Positions 39,862-48,579 of a stretch of DNA of 64,000 nucleotides are shown here, piece after piece. The position numbers and the translations under genes are program-made. The first letter of the stretch is position 1; each line of letters begins with the position of its first letter. This stretch comes from Micromonospora sp. MW-13 (GTDB lineage: Bacteria > Actinomycetota > Actinomycetes > Mycobacteriales > Micromonosporaceae): NCBI RefSeq assembly GCF_003434305.1, contig NZ_QKKX01000003.1:62001-126000 (forward strand), read 5' to 3'. The notes under the pieces are model-generated. The model was not told the origin of the DNA. It searched no databases and worked only from the letters and a program-made list of their open reading frames with translations.

Positions 39862-41071
39862 TCTGCGACCGGATGATGAGCCGATAGGCCGGCGGGTGGC
39901 ACGGTGGCGGGTGCGACGGCGGATGACGCAGCAGATGTTGGCCGACCAGCTCGGCAAGTCGAAGAGCTGGGTGGACAAGATAGAGCGGGGTGTCCGCGCA
40001 CTGGACCGGTTCTCCGTCATCCAGGACGTCGCCGGGGTGCTGCGGGTGGACGCGTCGGTGCTGGCCGGTGGAGACGCCCGGCCCGCAGCGGCGGTCGGTG
40101 CGCTCGACGAAGGCGTGGACAGGGTGCGGGCTGCGCTCGCCCGTTACGACACCCTCCTGACCGGACCGGATCCTCGGCCGACGCCGCCGGTAGCCGATCT
40201 GGGTCGACAGGTGGCGCACGCCTGGCTGAGCTACCAGCACGCGCACTACCCGCAGTTGGTGCGGATGCTGCCGGGCCTGCTCGGCGACGCCCAGCGCGCC
40301 CACGCGACCGAGGGCGAGGCGGCGGGTGCGGGGGGCCTGCTGGTCCAGGTGTACCGGATCACGGCGTCGATGCTGGTGAAGCTGGGGGAAGCCGACCTGG
40401 CCTGGTTGGCCGCCGACCGGGCGATGGCGGTGGCCACCGGTGACCCGCCACTGGCAGCGGTCGCCGCGATCCCCCTGGGGCAGGCGCTGCGCGCCGCCGG
40501 GCGGGGCCGTTTGGCTATGGCGGTGACGATCGCCGCCGCACACCGGATCGCACCGGCGGTGCCCCATGACGGTCCGCCGCAGGAGCTGGCGCTGTGCGGG
40601 ACGCTGTTGGTCGAGGCTGCTCTCGCCGCTGCGAGCTGTGGTGACGCGCGCAGCGTGGGGGAGCTGCTCGACCAGACCGGCGACATCGCCGAATGGGTCG
40701 GCGACGGCCAGGACCATCACCGGACGAGCTTCGGACCCACGAGCGTCGAGTTGGCGCGGGTGGCAGCGGCGGTCGATCTGGGCGACGGTGGTGCAGCGGT
40801 CACCGGGCACGAGAAGGTCGTCAGCGCGAGTGGGTGGGCGCTGCTGCCGGTCGAGCACCGGGCCGCTCACCTGCTGGACGCCGCACGGGCGTACCTGCAC
40901 GTCGGTGACCTGCTCCGGGCGGGGCGCGCCCTGGTCGACGCCGAACGGACCGCGCCGGCCGAGATTCGTCACCGTCCGACGGCCCGTACCGTGATCGAGG
41001 CCGTGGCTTCTGCTGGCCCGGTCCCGGCCGGGGTGGCGCGACTGGCCTCGTTGGTCGGGCTGACCCGGTGA
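39854..41071 (+). CDS. XRE-family regulator with helical-repeat C-terminus
   Basis: 405 residues. The HTH is near the N-terminus (RRVARWRVRRRMTQQMLADQLGKSKSWVDKIERGVRALDRFSVI). A long Ala-rich helical region of TPR-like hairpins follows. It is not closely similar to the XRE protein at 37919-39361. ATG 39854 gives a start just before the HTH; GTG 39821 is possible. The stop overlaps the start of a small Cys-rich gene. Confidence 0.83.
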   Translation: MSDLRPDDEPIGRRVARWRVRRRMTQQMLADQLGKSKSWVDKIERGVRALDRFSVIQDVAGVLRVDASVLAGGDARPAAAVGALDEGVDRVRAALARYDTLLTGPDPRPTPPVADLGRQVAHAWLSYQHAHYPQLVRMLPGLLGDAQRAHATEGEAAGAGGLLVQVYRITASMLVKLGEADLAWLAADRAMAVATGDPPLAAVAAIPLGQALRAAGRGRLAMAVTIAAAHRIAPAVPHDGPPQELALCGTLLVEAALAAASCGDARSVGELLDQTGDIAEWVGDGQDHHRTSFGPTSVELARVAAAVDLGDGGAAVTGHEKVVSASGWALLPVEHRAAHLLDAARAYLHVGDLLRAGRALVDAERTAPAEIRHRPTARTVIEAVASAGPVPAGVARLASLVGLTR

Positions 41072-41247
41072 CCGCGCCGTTCCTGTCCCTGGCCCAGATC
41101 CGTAACCGCCTCGCGCTGACCGCCCGCACGGTCCTGCGTCACCACCGGCCTGGCCCGGACGGTTGCTGCCGGGTCTGCCGCGTTCCGCGTTGCCCGGTGG
41201 GCACCGCCGCACGGGACTTCCTCGCCGCAATCGGGCGAGATCGGTGA
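41068..41247 (+). CDS. Small Cys-rich protein coupled to XRE gene
   Basis: 59 residues, starting at GTG 41068 inside the XRE stop (GTGA). A helical start (LSLAQIRNRLALTARTVLRHH) leads to CCRVCRVPRCPVG, a four-Cys cluster that may form a zinc knuckle. The gene continues the chain of overlapping ORFs begun at 39510. Function unknown. Confidence 0.6.
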   Translation: MTAPFLSLAQIRNRLALTARTVLRHHRPGPDGCCRVCRVPRCPVGTAARDFLAAIGRDR

Positions 41248-41348
41248 GGGGTCTGCACTTCCGGTCCGGAAGGCATGCCTCGTTTCTGCGGAGGGGCGGG
41301 CGCGAGTCCGGCCCTTCGGCCGGGCGATTCTGAACAGCGAAAATGCGT

Positions 41349-41378
41349 TGGCGCAACCGCTTTCTCACGGCCTAACGT
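41349..41378 (+). promoter_or_regulatory. Probable promoter of the ABC exporter operon
   Basis: TTGGCG (41349-41354) and TAACGT (41373-41378) are 18 bases apart. The expected transcription start falls within a few bases of ATG 41388, so the mRNA is leaderless or nearly so. Confidence 0.55.
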
Positions 41379-41387
41379 CGGCGGGTC

Positions 41388-43091
41388 ATGCGCTTCGAAC
41401 CGGCCGGCGATCCCGGCGTACCCGACGACCGTTCGGCGGCCCGATACCTGGTGTGGCTGGCCGGTCGGCAACCGTTGCTCTTCTTCGCCGCCATCGGCCT
41501 CGGCGTGGTCTGGATGGTCGCCCAGGCCCTGATGCCGGCCACCGTCGGCCGGGCCGTGGACGCCGGCCTCACCCACCGCGACCAGGGCGCCCTGGTCACC
41601 TGGGGGCTGGCCCTGCTCGGGCTGGGCGTGCTCCAGGCCGGCGCGGGCGTGCTGCGGCACCGGTGCGCGCTGCACAACTGGCTGGGCGGCGCGTACCGGA
41701 CGGTGCAGGTCACCGTCGGCGCGGCGAACCGGCTGGGGGCCGCGCTGTCCCGCCGGGTCGCGGGGGGCGAGGTGGTCAGCATCGGTACGGCCGACATCGG
41801 CCAGATCGGCCACGCGATCGACATCACCGCCCGGGGCACCGGATCGCTGGTCGCCATCGCCACGGTGGCGGTGATCCTGCTCTCCGCGTCGGTGCCGCTC
41901 GGCCTCGTCGTCGTGCTCGGGGTGCCGTTGCTGATGGCCGTGGTGGGGCTGCTCATCCGGCCGCTGCACCACCGGCAGCAGGCGTACCGGGACTCGGAGG
42001 GGGAGCTGACCGCCCGGGCCGGCGACATCGTCTCCGGGCTGCGGGTGGTGCGCGGCGTCGGCGGCGAGCCGGTGCTGTCGACCCGGTACCGGGCTCGGTC
42101 CCAGGAGTTGCGCGCCGACGGGCTGCGGGTGGCCCGGGTGGAGTCGCTGCTGGAGGCGACCCAGATCCTGCTGCCCGGCGCGTTCCTGGTGCTGGTCACC
42201 TGGCTGGGCGCCCGGTTCGCGCTGCGCGGAGAGATCACCGCCGGCCAGCTCGTCGCCTTCTACGGCTACACCGCGTTCCTGGTCAGCCCGCTGCGTAACC
42301 TCACCGAGGCGGTGGACCGGCTGACCCGGGGGCACGTGGCGGCCCGCCGGGTGGTCCGGCTGCTGCGGCTCACCCCCGAGCTGGTCGACCCGGCCCGCCC
42401 GGCGGCCCTGCCGGCCGGCCCCGGCGAGCTGGTGGACGCCGAGTCGGGGCTGGTCGTGCCGGCCGGCCGGCTCACCGCGCTGGTCGCCGCCGCGCCCGAG
42501 GACGCCGCCGCGATCGCCGACCGGCTCGGCCGGTACGTCGACGCGGACGTGACGCTGCACGGCGTACCGCTGCGGGAGGTGGCGCTGGCGGCGGTGCGCG
42601 AGCGGATCCTGGTGGCCGACAACGACGCGCACCTGTTCACCGGCCCGCTGCGGGCGGAGCTGGACCCGCACGACGCGGCCGACCCGGCGACGATCCTCGC
42701 GGCGCTGGACGCGGCGAGCGCGACCGACATCGTCGACGCACTGCCCGACGGGCTGGACGGCCGGGTCGCCGAGCGGGGCCGGGAGTTCTCCGGCGGCCAG
42801 CAGCAGCGGCTGCGGCTGGCCCGGGCGCTGGTCGCCGACCCGGAGACGCTGGTGCTGGTCGAGCCGACGAGCGCGGTGGACGCGCACACCGAGGCGCGGA
42901 TCGCCGCGCGGCTCGGCCCGGCCCGGCGGGGCCGGACCACCCTGGTCTGCACCACCAGCCCGCTGGTGCTGGGCCGCGCCGAGCACGTGGTCTTCGTGGC
43001 GGACGGCAAGGTGATGGCCGAGGGGCCGCACGAGGAACTGCTGCGCACCGAGCCGCGCTACGCGGCCACGGTGAGCCGGGGGGAGAGCTGA
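41388..43091 (+). CDS. ABC exporter half-transporter with degenerate ATP site
   Basis: 567 residues: six-helix exporter domain (to about residue 310) and a C-terminal nucleotide-binding domain. The signature FSGGQQQR (about 466) is intact. Where Walker A should be, VAAAPEDAAAIA has no GKS/T; Walker B reads LVLVEPTSAVD with the Asp replaced by Val; and the H-loop His is missing (CTTSPLVLG). It therefore cannot bind ATP in the usual way on its own side. The stop overlaps the ATG of its partner by one base (TGATG), so the two form a heterodimer. Cargo is not predictable. Confidence 0.9.
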   Translation: MRFEPAGDPGVPDDRSAARYLVWLAGRQPLLFFAAIGLGVVWMVAQALMPATVGRAVDAGLTHRDQGALVTWGLALLGLGVLQAGAGVLRHRCALHNWLGGAYRTVQVTVGAANRLGAALSRRVAGGEVVSIGTADIGQIGHAIDITARGTGSLVAIATVAVILLSASVPLGLVVVLGVPLLMAVVGLLIRPLHHRQQAYRDSEGELTARAGDIVSGLRVVRGVGGEPVLSTRYRARSQELRADGLRVARVESLLEATQILLPGAFLVLVTWLGARFALRGEITAGQLVAFYGYTAFLVSPLRNLTEAVDRLTRGHVAARRVVRLLRLTPELVDPARPAALPAGPGELVDAESGLVVPAGRLTALVAAAPEDAAAIADRLGRYVDADVTLHGVPLREVALAAVRERILVADNDAHLFTGPLRAELDPHDAADPATILAALDAASATDIVDALPDGLDGRVAERGREFSGGQQQRLRLARALVADPETLVLVEPTSAVDAHTEARIAARLGPARRGRTTLVCTTSPLVLGRAEHVVFVADGKVMAEGPHEELLRTEPRYAATVSRGES

Positions 43092-44854
43092 TGACCGCCG
43101 CGCTGCCGGTCGCCGACGCCGACCAGGTCCGCCGGTACGCCCGCGCCCTGGTCCGCCGCCACCCCCGCGCCCTGGCCACCGCGCTCGCCCTGCACGCGCT
43201 GGCCGCGGCGGCCGGGCTGGTCGCGCCGCGACTGCTCGGCGACCTGGTGGAGGGCATCTCCCGGGGCACCTCGACCGTCACGGTGGACCGGATCGCCCTG
43301 GCCATCGGCGGTTTCGTGGTGGCCCAGTCGGTGCTGGTGCGGTTCGCCCACCTGGCGTCGGCCCGGCTCGGCGAGGGGGTGCTCGCCGAGCTGCGCGAGG
43401 AGTTCGTCGACCGGCTGCTCGCCCTGCCGCTGTCCACGGTGGAGCGGGCCGGCACCGGCGACCTGCTCACCCGGGCGTCCCGGGACGTCTCCGCGCTGTC
43501 CAGGACGGTCCGGTTCGCGGTGCCGGAGACCCTGATCGCGCTGGTCACCGTCGTGTTCGTCGTCGCCGCGCTGCTGTTCACCGGGCCGCTGCTCGTGCTG
43601 CCGAGCCTGCTCGCGGTGCCGATCCTGTGGGCCGGCACCCGGTGGTACCTGCGCCGCGCCCCGGCCGGCTACCTGCGGGAGAACGCCGCGTACTCCGACA
43701 TCACCGACGGGATCAGCGAGACCGTCGAGGGGTCGCGGACCACGGAGGCGCTGCGCCAGCAGGCCCGCCGCCAGGCCCGCAGCGCCGCCGACATCCGCCG
43801 GTCGTACGCCGCCGAGCGGTACACCCTCGGGCTGCGTACCGTCTTCTTCCCGGTCGCCGAGCTCGGGTACGTGGTGCCGGTGGTCGCCACCCTGGTCGTC
43901 GGCGGCTGGTTCTACCTGGAGGGTTGGGTCAGCCTCGGCCAGGTCACCGCGGCCACCCTCTACGCCCAGCAGCTCGTGGACCCGGTCGACCGGCTGCTCT
44001 CCTGGCTGGACGAGTTGCAGGTGGGTGGCGCCTCGATGGCCCGGCTGCTCGGGGTGGCCGCCGCCGACGACCCGGGCCCGGCCCCCGCCGGCGAATCCCC
44101 ACGGCCGGCCGCGGACGGTGGCCCGGCGGCTCCCCGGCTCGCCGCCCGAGACGTCCGGTACGCCTACCGGGAGGGCCGGGACGTGCTGCACGGCGTGACC
44201 CTGGTGCCCGAGCCGGGGGAGAAGCTGGCCATCGTCGGGCCGTCCGGGGCGGGCAAGTCCACCCTGGGCCGGCTGCTCGCCGGGGTGCACGCCCCGCGCG
44301 CCGGGTCGGTGACCGTGGACGGCCGGCCGCTGGACGGGCTGCCCCTGGCGGAACTGCGCACCCACGTCGCGCTGGTCACCCAGGAGCACCACGTCTTCAT
44401 CGGCACGCTCGCCGACAACGTGGCGATGGTCCGCCCCGACGCCGACCCGGCCCGGGTCCGCTCGGCGCTGGCCGCGGTGGACGCCCTGGACTGGGCGGAC
44501 GCGCTGCCGCAGGGCCTCGACACCGTGGTCGGCGCGGGCGGGCACGCGCTCTCCCCGGCGCAGGCCCAGCAGCTCGCGCTGGCCCGGCTCGTGCTGGCCG
44601 ACCCGCACACCCTGGTCCTGGACGAGGCGACCTCGCTGATCGACCCCCGGGCCGCCCGGCACCTGGAGCGCTCCCTGGCCGCCGTGCTGGAGGGCCGCAC
44701 GGTCGTCGCCATCGCCCACCGGCTCTTCTCCGCGCACGACGCCGACCGGGTGGCGGTGGTGGAGGACGGCCGGATCACCGAGCTGGGATCGCACGACGAG
44801 CTGGTCGCGGCGGGCGGCCCCTACGCCGCCCTCTGGCGCTCCTGGCACGGCTGA
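43091..44854 (+). CDS. ABC exporter half-transporter with intact Walker motifs
   Basis: 587 residues. Exporter membrane domain followed by a nucleotide-binding domain with Walker A GPSGAGKST (about 382), Walker B LVLDEATSLID (about 507-517) and H-loop IAHRL. Its signature is degenerate, LSPAQAQQ instead of LSGGQ. Combined with the intact signature of the upstream subunit, the heterodimer has one complete ATP site and one dead site. Translation is coupled to the upstream gene. Confidence 0.93.
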   Translation: MTAALPVADADQVRRYARALVRRHPRALATALALHALAAAAGLVAPRLLGDLVEGISRGTSTVTVDRIALAIGGFVVAQSVLVRFAHLASARLGEGVLAELREEFVDRLLALPLSTVERAGTGDLLTRASRDVSALSRTVRFAVPETLIALVTVVFVVAALLFTGPLLVLPSLLAVPILWAGTRWYLRRAPAGYLRENAAYSDITDGISETVEGSRTTEALRQQARRQARSAADIRRSYAAERYTLGLRTVFFPVAELGYVVPVVATLVVGGWFYLEGWVSLGQVTAATLYAQQLVDPVDRLLSWLDELQVGGASMARLLGVAAADDPGPAPAGESPRPAADGGPAAPRLAARDVRYAYREGRDVLHGVTLVPEPGEKLAIVGPSGAGKSTLGRLLAGVHAPRAGSVTVDGRPLDGLPLAELRTHVALVTQEHHVFIGTLADNVAMVRPDADPARVRSALAAVDALDWADALPQGLDTVVGAGGHALSPAQAQQLALARLVLADPHTLVLDEATSLIDPRAARHLERSLAAVLEGRTVVAIAHRLFSAHDADRVAVVEDGRITELGSHDELVAAGGPYAALWRSWHG

Positions 44855-44946
44855 GGCACCGGGCCGGCAGGGGCCCCGCCGGGACGACGGGCGGCGGCGG
44901 ACCGGCGGGCCGGTCAGGTGCGGCGCAGGACGCGGGCGGCGACGGG

Positions 44947-45237
44947 TCAGCGGCTGAGGGCCATCAGCAGGCCGAGCAGGAGCAGGGTGGCGACGGCGAC
45001 CGCGAAGACGACCAGCAGGTCCCGCCGGCCGTGTTCGGCGGATGGTCCGGCGGGGGCCGGCTCGACCGGCAGGTCCCGGGTCACCGCGGCCAGGTCGCCG
45101 AGGGTGCGGGCGGACCAGACCACCGCGACCCGCTCGGAGAACTCGTCCAGGTTGAGCCGGCCCGCCGAGGTGTGCCGTTGCAGCTCGGCGATCACCCGGT
45201 GCCGGTCGTCGTCGGAGGCGCGCAGCTCGACGTCCAC
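44947..45237 (-). CDS. DUF1707 (SHOCT-like) membrane protein
   Basis: 96 residues. The N-terminal DUF1707 domain (LRASDDDRHRVIAELQRHTSAGRLNLDEFSERV) precedes one membrane helix (LLVVFAVAVATLLLLGLLMAL) at the C-terminus. The family is common in actinobacteria and of unknown role. GTG 45237 lies seven bases after a -10-like box. Confidence 0.88.
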   Translation of the reverse strand: MDVELRASDDDRHRVIAELQRHTSAGRLNLDEFSERVAVVWSARTLGDLAAVTRDLPVEPAPAGPSAEHGRRDLLVVFAVAVATLLLLGLLMALSR

Positions 45238-45244
45238 GTCGGAC

Positions 45245-45250
45245 AGGGTA
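45245..45250 (-). promoter_or_regulatory. Leaderless -10 box of the DUF1707 gene
   Basis: On the minus strand TACCCT, then seven bases, then GTG 45237. Confidence 0.5.
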
Positions 45251-45295
45251 CGCAGCCGCGCCGCCCGGGTCAGGCCGCCGGGCGGAGGGGACCGG

Positions 45296-46483
45296 TCAGC
45301 CGGCGTCGAGGGGGTCGGCTAGCAGCCGCTCGAAGGCCAGCTCGGCCGCACCGACCAGGGCCGCGTCGGCGCCCAGCTTCGGGGTGCGCAGCCGGACGTG
45401 CTCCAGGCAGGCCGACAGCCCGATCGAGTTGAGCCGGCTGCGCACCTGGGCCGCCGAGGCCAGGTACAGGTCACGCATGGTGCCGCCGAAGATGACCATC
45501 TCGGGGTTGAAGATGTTCACCAGGTTGGCCACGCCGAAGCCGAGCCAGTCGCCGGCCTGGCGGACCGCCGTCTGGGCCCGGGCGTCGCCCCGGCCGGCGG
45601 CGTCGAAGACGGCCAGCAGCGCGTCCCGGCCCCGGGCGTCGTGCCGGCCGGCGGCCCGCAGCAGCGCGTGCTCGCCGATCTCGGTCTCCCAGCAGCCCCG
45701 GGAGCCGCACTCGCAGCGGGTCCCGTCCCGGACCACCACCATGTGGCCGACCTCACCGCCGTACCCGCCGTGCCCGGTGAGCCGCCGGCCGCCGGCGATG
45801 ATGCCGGCGCCGACGCCGACGTCCCCGTACAGGTAGATGATGTTCTCGCAGCCGGCGGCGACGCCCCGGGCGTGCTCCGCGAAGGCCGCCGCGTCCGCCA
45901 CGTTGCCGACCGTGATAGGCACGTCGATGCCCAGCTCGGCGGCCAGCGCCGCGCCGATCGGCTCGTCCACCCAGCCGGTGGGCGGGCTCAGCCGGACCAG
46001 GCCGTCGTCGCGGCGGACCATGCCGCAGACCGCCACCCCGACCCCGACGCAGACCGCGCCGGCCGGCACCGCCGGGTGCATCTCCTTGAGCGCCCCGGCC
46101 AGCAGCGGCGCGGCCTCCTCGGCCAGCAGGTTGCGGGGCCGGTCCAGCTCCCGGCGGTCGAGGACCGCGCCGCCCAGGCCGACCCGTGCGGCCCGCAGCC
46201 GGTCCACCTCCACGCTGTACGCGTACGCGTACACCCGCTCCGCCTCCGGCCGGACGACCAGCGACGGCCGGCCGGCCCGGCCGGTCTCCCGCGGCGTGCC
46301 CTCGCTGACCAGGCCGGCGCCGGCCAGGTCGGCGGTCAGCGCGCCGATGGTGCTGCGGTTGAGCCCGAGCACGGTGGTCAGCTCGGCGCGGGTCGTCGCG
46401 CCGTGGACGTGCACGTAGCGCAGCAAAGCACCGAGGTTCTGCCGACGGATCTCGTCCTGGCTGGGTCCTGCGCGCATCGCCAC
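45296..46483 (-). CDS. ROK-family transcriptional regulator of the sugar ABC operon
   Basis: 395 residues. N-terminal winged HTH (TTRAELTTVLGLNRSTIGALTADLAGAGLV) and a ROK sugar-binding domain with the zinc motif CECGSRGCWE. Such XylR/NagC-type regulators bind the sugar that their operon imports. GTG 46483 lies five bases after GGAG; ATG 46477 and GTG 46501 are alternatives. It is 23 bases downstream of the permease gene and on the same strand, so it is probably co-transcribed and autoregulated. Confidence 0.92.
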   Translation of the reverse strand: MAMRAGPSQDEIRRQNLGALLRYVHVHGATTRAELTTVLGLNRSTIGALTADLAGAGLVSEGTPRETGRAGRPSLVVRPEAERVYAYAYSVEVDRLRAARVGLGGAVLDRRELDRPRNLLAEEAAPLLAGALKEMHPAVPAGAVCVGVGVAVCGMVRRDDGLVRLSPPTGWVDEPIGAALAAELGIDVPITVGNVADAAAFAEHARGVAAGCENIIYLYGDVGVGAGIIAGGRRLTGHGGYGGEVGHMVVVRDGTRCECGSRGCWETEIGEHALLRAAGRHDARGRDALLAVFDAAGRGDARAQTAVRQAGDWLGFGVANLVNIFNPEMVIFGGTMRDLYLASAAQVRSRLNSIGLSACLEHVRLRTPKLGADAALVGAAELAFERLLADPLDAG

Positions 46484-46505
46484 CGGCACTCCGTGTCGCA
46501 CGTCG

Positions 46506-47765
46506 TCAGCGGGCGCCGGTGGCGGCGGACCGTCGGCGGGACAGCGCGTCCACCCCGGCGGCCAGCATCAGCACCAGTCCGGTGAAGAGGTACTTGAGGC
46601 CGGAGCTCAGATCGAGCAGACCCATCCCGTTGATGATCACCGCTACCACCGCCCCACCCAGCACCGCGTTGATCATGCGACCCTTGCCGCCGAAAAGGCT
46701 GGTGCCGCCGATCACGGCCGCTCCGACCGCGTAGAGCAGCACGTTACTGCCCCCGGTGTTCGGGTCCACCGACCTGTCCCGGCTGGCCGCGATGATGCCG
46801 CCGACCGCCGCCATCGCGGAGCAGACGACGAAGGCGGAGATCCGGATCCGGTCGACGTTGATGCCGGCGCGCCGGGCGGCCTCCCGGTTGCCGCCCACGG
46901 CCAGCAGGTGCCGGCCGTACGCGGTGCGGTCGAGCACGAAGGTCCAGAAGACCAGCAGGACGGCGATGAGCGGCACCACGATCGGCATGCCCTTGTTGGA
47001 GCTGATCAGCGGGTTGATGCTGCGCTCCTGGTTGAACACGTACACGGCGGGACCGAGGACCAGGGCCAGCGCCGCGACCCGGCCGGCGACCACGGCGACC
47101 GGCTCGGTGACCAGCCCCCGGGCCGTCCGGTCGCGGTGTCGCAGGAGTTGCGTGCCGGCGTACCCGGCGACCGCGACCCCCGCCAGCAACCAGCCGATCG
47201 GGGGCGGCACCCACCGGTTCTCGATTGCGATGATCACCTCGTCGTTGATCGCGATGTTGGTGCCCTCCCGCATCAGCAGCAGCACCACGCCCTGGAAGGC
47301 GAGGAAGCCGGCCAGGGTCACCACGAAGGACGGGATGCCGACCTTCGCCACCAGGAAGCCGAGGGTCAGGCCGATGAGGACTCCGGTGGCGACGGCGGCG
47401 AGCACCGCGACGTACCAGGGGTGGCCCAGGTCGCTGACCACCTTGGCCAGGACGGTGGCGCAGACCCCGCTGGCCACGCCGGCCGAGAGGTCGATCTCGC
47501 CGAGCAGCAGGACGAAGACCAGGCCCATCGCGATCACGGTGACCGCGGCCCCCTGGGTGAACAGGTTGGCGAAGTTGGCGGCCGAGAAGAAGACCGGCCG
47601 GACGATCGCGAACGCCAGGCAGAGCAGGACGAGGGCGGTCACGGCCGGCAGCGAGCGCAGGTCGCCGTCGCGCAGCCGGGCGAGGTAGTCCCGGAGGTGG
47701 CTGCCGACGGAGGGCCTCGGGGCGACGTCCGACGGCCCTTCCTGCTTGACGATGGTGGCGGTCAT
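46506..47765 (-). CDS. Sugar ABC transporter permease (XylH/RbsC type)
   Basis: 419 residues, about ten membrane helices. LLLGEIDLSAGVASGVCATVLAK, GIPSFVVTLAG, GGNREAARRAGINVDRIR and YAVGAAVIGGTSLFGGKGR are characteristic of the monosaccharide CUT2 permeases. ATG 47765 overlaps the stop of the ATPase gene (ATGA). Confidence 0.94.
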   Translation of the reverse strand: MTATIVKQEGPSDVAPRPSVGSHLRDYLARLRDGDLRSLPAVTALVLLCLAFAIVRPVFFSAANFANLFTQGAAVTVIAMGLVFVLLLGEIDLSAGVASGVCATVLAKVVSDLGHPWYVAVLAAVATGVLIGLTLGFLVAKVGIPSFVVTLAGFLAFQGVVLLLMREGTNIAINDEVIIAIENRWVPPPIGWLLAGVAVAGYAGTQLLRHRDRTARGLVTEPVAVVAGRVAALALVLGPAVYVFNQERSINPLISSNKGMPIVVPLIAVLLVFWTFVLDRTAYGRHLLAVGGNREAARRAGINVDRIRISAFVVCSAMAAVGGIIAASRDRSVDPNTGGSNVLLYAVGAAVIGGTSLFGGKGRMINAVLGGAVVAVIINGMGLLDLSSGLKYLFTGLVLMLAAGVDALSRRRSAATGAR

Positions 47766-48547
47766 CGGACGGCTCCCCAGGTGGTGGCGTCGGATCCCGT
47801 GCCGAGGGCGCCGGAGCGGCCGGAGGTGATCAGCTCGACCACCTGGGCGTGGGTGATGTCGGTGGTCCTCACCTGGGCGACCAGTTGGCCGAGGTAGAGC
47901 GCGGCGATCCGGTCGGAGATGGCGAAGACGTCGTTCATGTTGTGCGAGATGAGCACCACGGCCAGGCCGTTGTCGGCGAGCCGGCGGACCAGCTCCAGCA
48001 CCTGGGCGGTCTGCGCGACGCCCAGCGCGGCGGTCGGCTCGTCGAGGATCACCAGCCGGCTGTTCCAGAGCACCGCCTTGGCGATGGCGACGGTCTGCCG
48101 CTGCCCACCGGAGAGGCTGGCGACGTGCTGGCGCAGGAACCGCACCGTCCGGACGCCCAGGCCGGCCAGGGTCTCGGCGGCCATCTGCTCCATGGCCGAC
48201 TCGTCCAGGACCAGGCCCTTGCTCCGCTCCCGGCCGAGGAACATGTTCTGCACGATGTCGAGGTTGTCGCAGAGGGCGAGGTCCTGGTAGACGACGTCGA
48301 TGCCCAGGGCGGCGGCGTCCCGGGGGCTGTTGACGCTCACCGGGCGGCCCTCGAAGAGGAACTCGCCGGAGTCGGTGGGGTGGATGCCGCTGATGCACTT
48401 GACCAGGGTCGACTTGCCGGCGCCGTTGTCGCCGACCAGCGCGGTCACCTCGCCCTCGTGAACGGACAGGGCGACGTCACGCAGGACCTGGACGGGGCCG
48501 AAGCTCTTGTCGATCCCGCGCAGTTCCAGCAGGGGGGTTGCGGACAC
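47762..48547 (-). CDS. Sugar ABC transporter ATP-binding protein (single domain, CUT2)
   Basis: 261 residues. Walker A GDNGAGKST, signature LSGGQRQTVAIA, Walker B LVILDEPTAALG and H-loop ISHNMNDV. It has one nucleotide-binding domain, unlike the doubled RbsA/XylG, so it should work as a homodimer. GTG 48547 has GGAGG seven bases upstream. Confidence 0.93.
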   Translation of the reverse strand: MSATPLLELRGIDKSFGPVQVLRDVALSVHEGEVTALVGDNGAGKSTLVKCISGIHPTDSGEFLFEGRPVSVNSPRDAAALGIDVVYQDLALCDNLDIVQNMFLGRERSKGLVLDESAMEQMAAETLAGLGVRTVRFLRQHVASLSGGQRQTVAIAKAVLWNSRLVILDEPTAALGVAQTAQVLELVRRLADNGLAVVLISHNMNDVFAISDRIAALYLGQLVAQVRTTDITHAQVVELITSGRSGALGTGSDATTWGAVR

Positions 48548-48579
48548 AGGTCTCCTCCGTACGAGGGTCGGCGGGCGGG

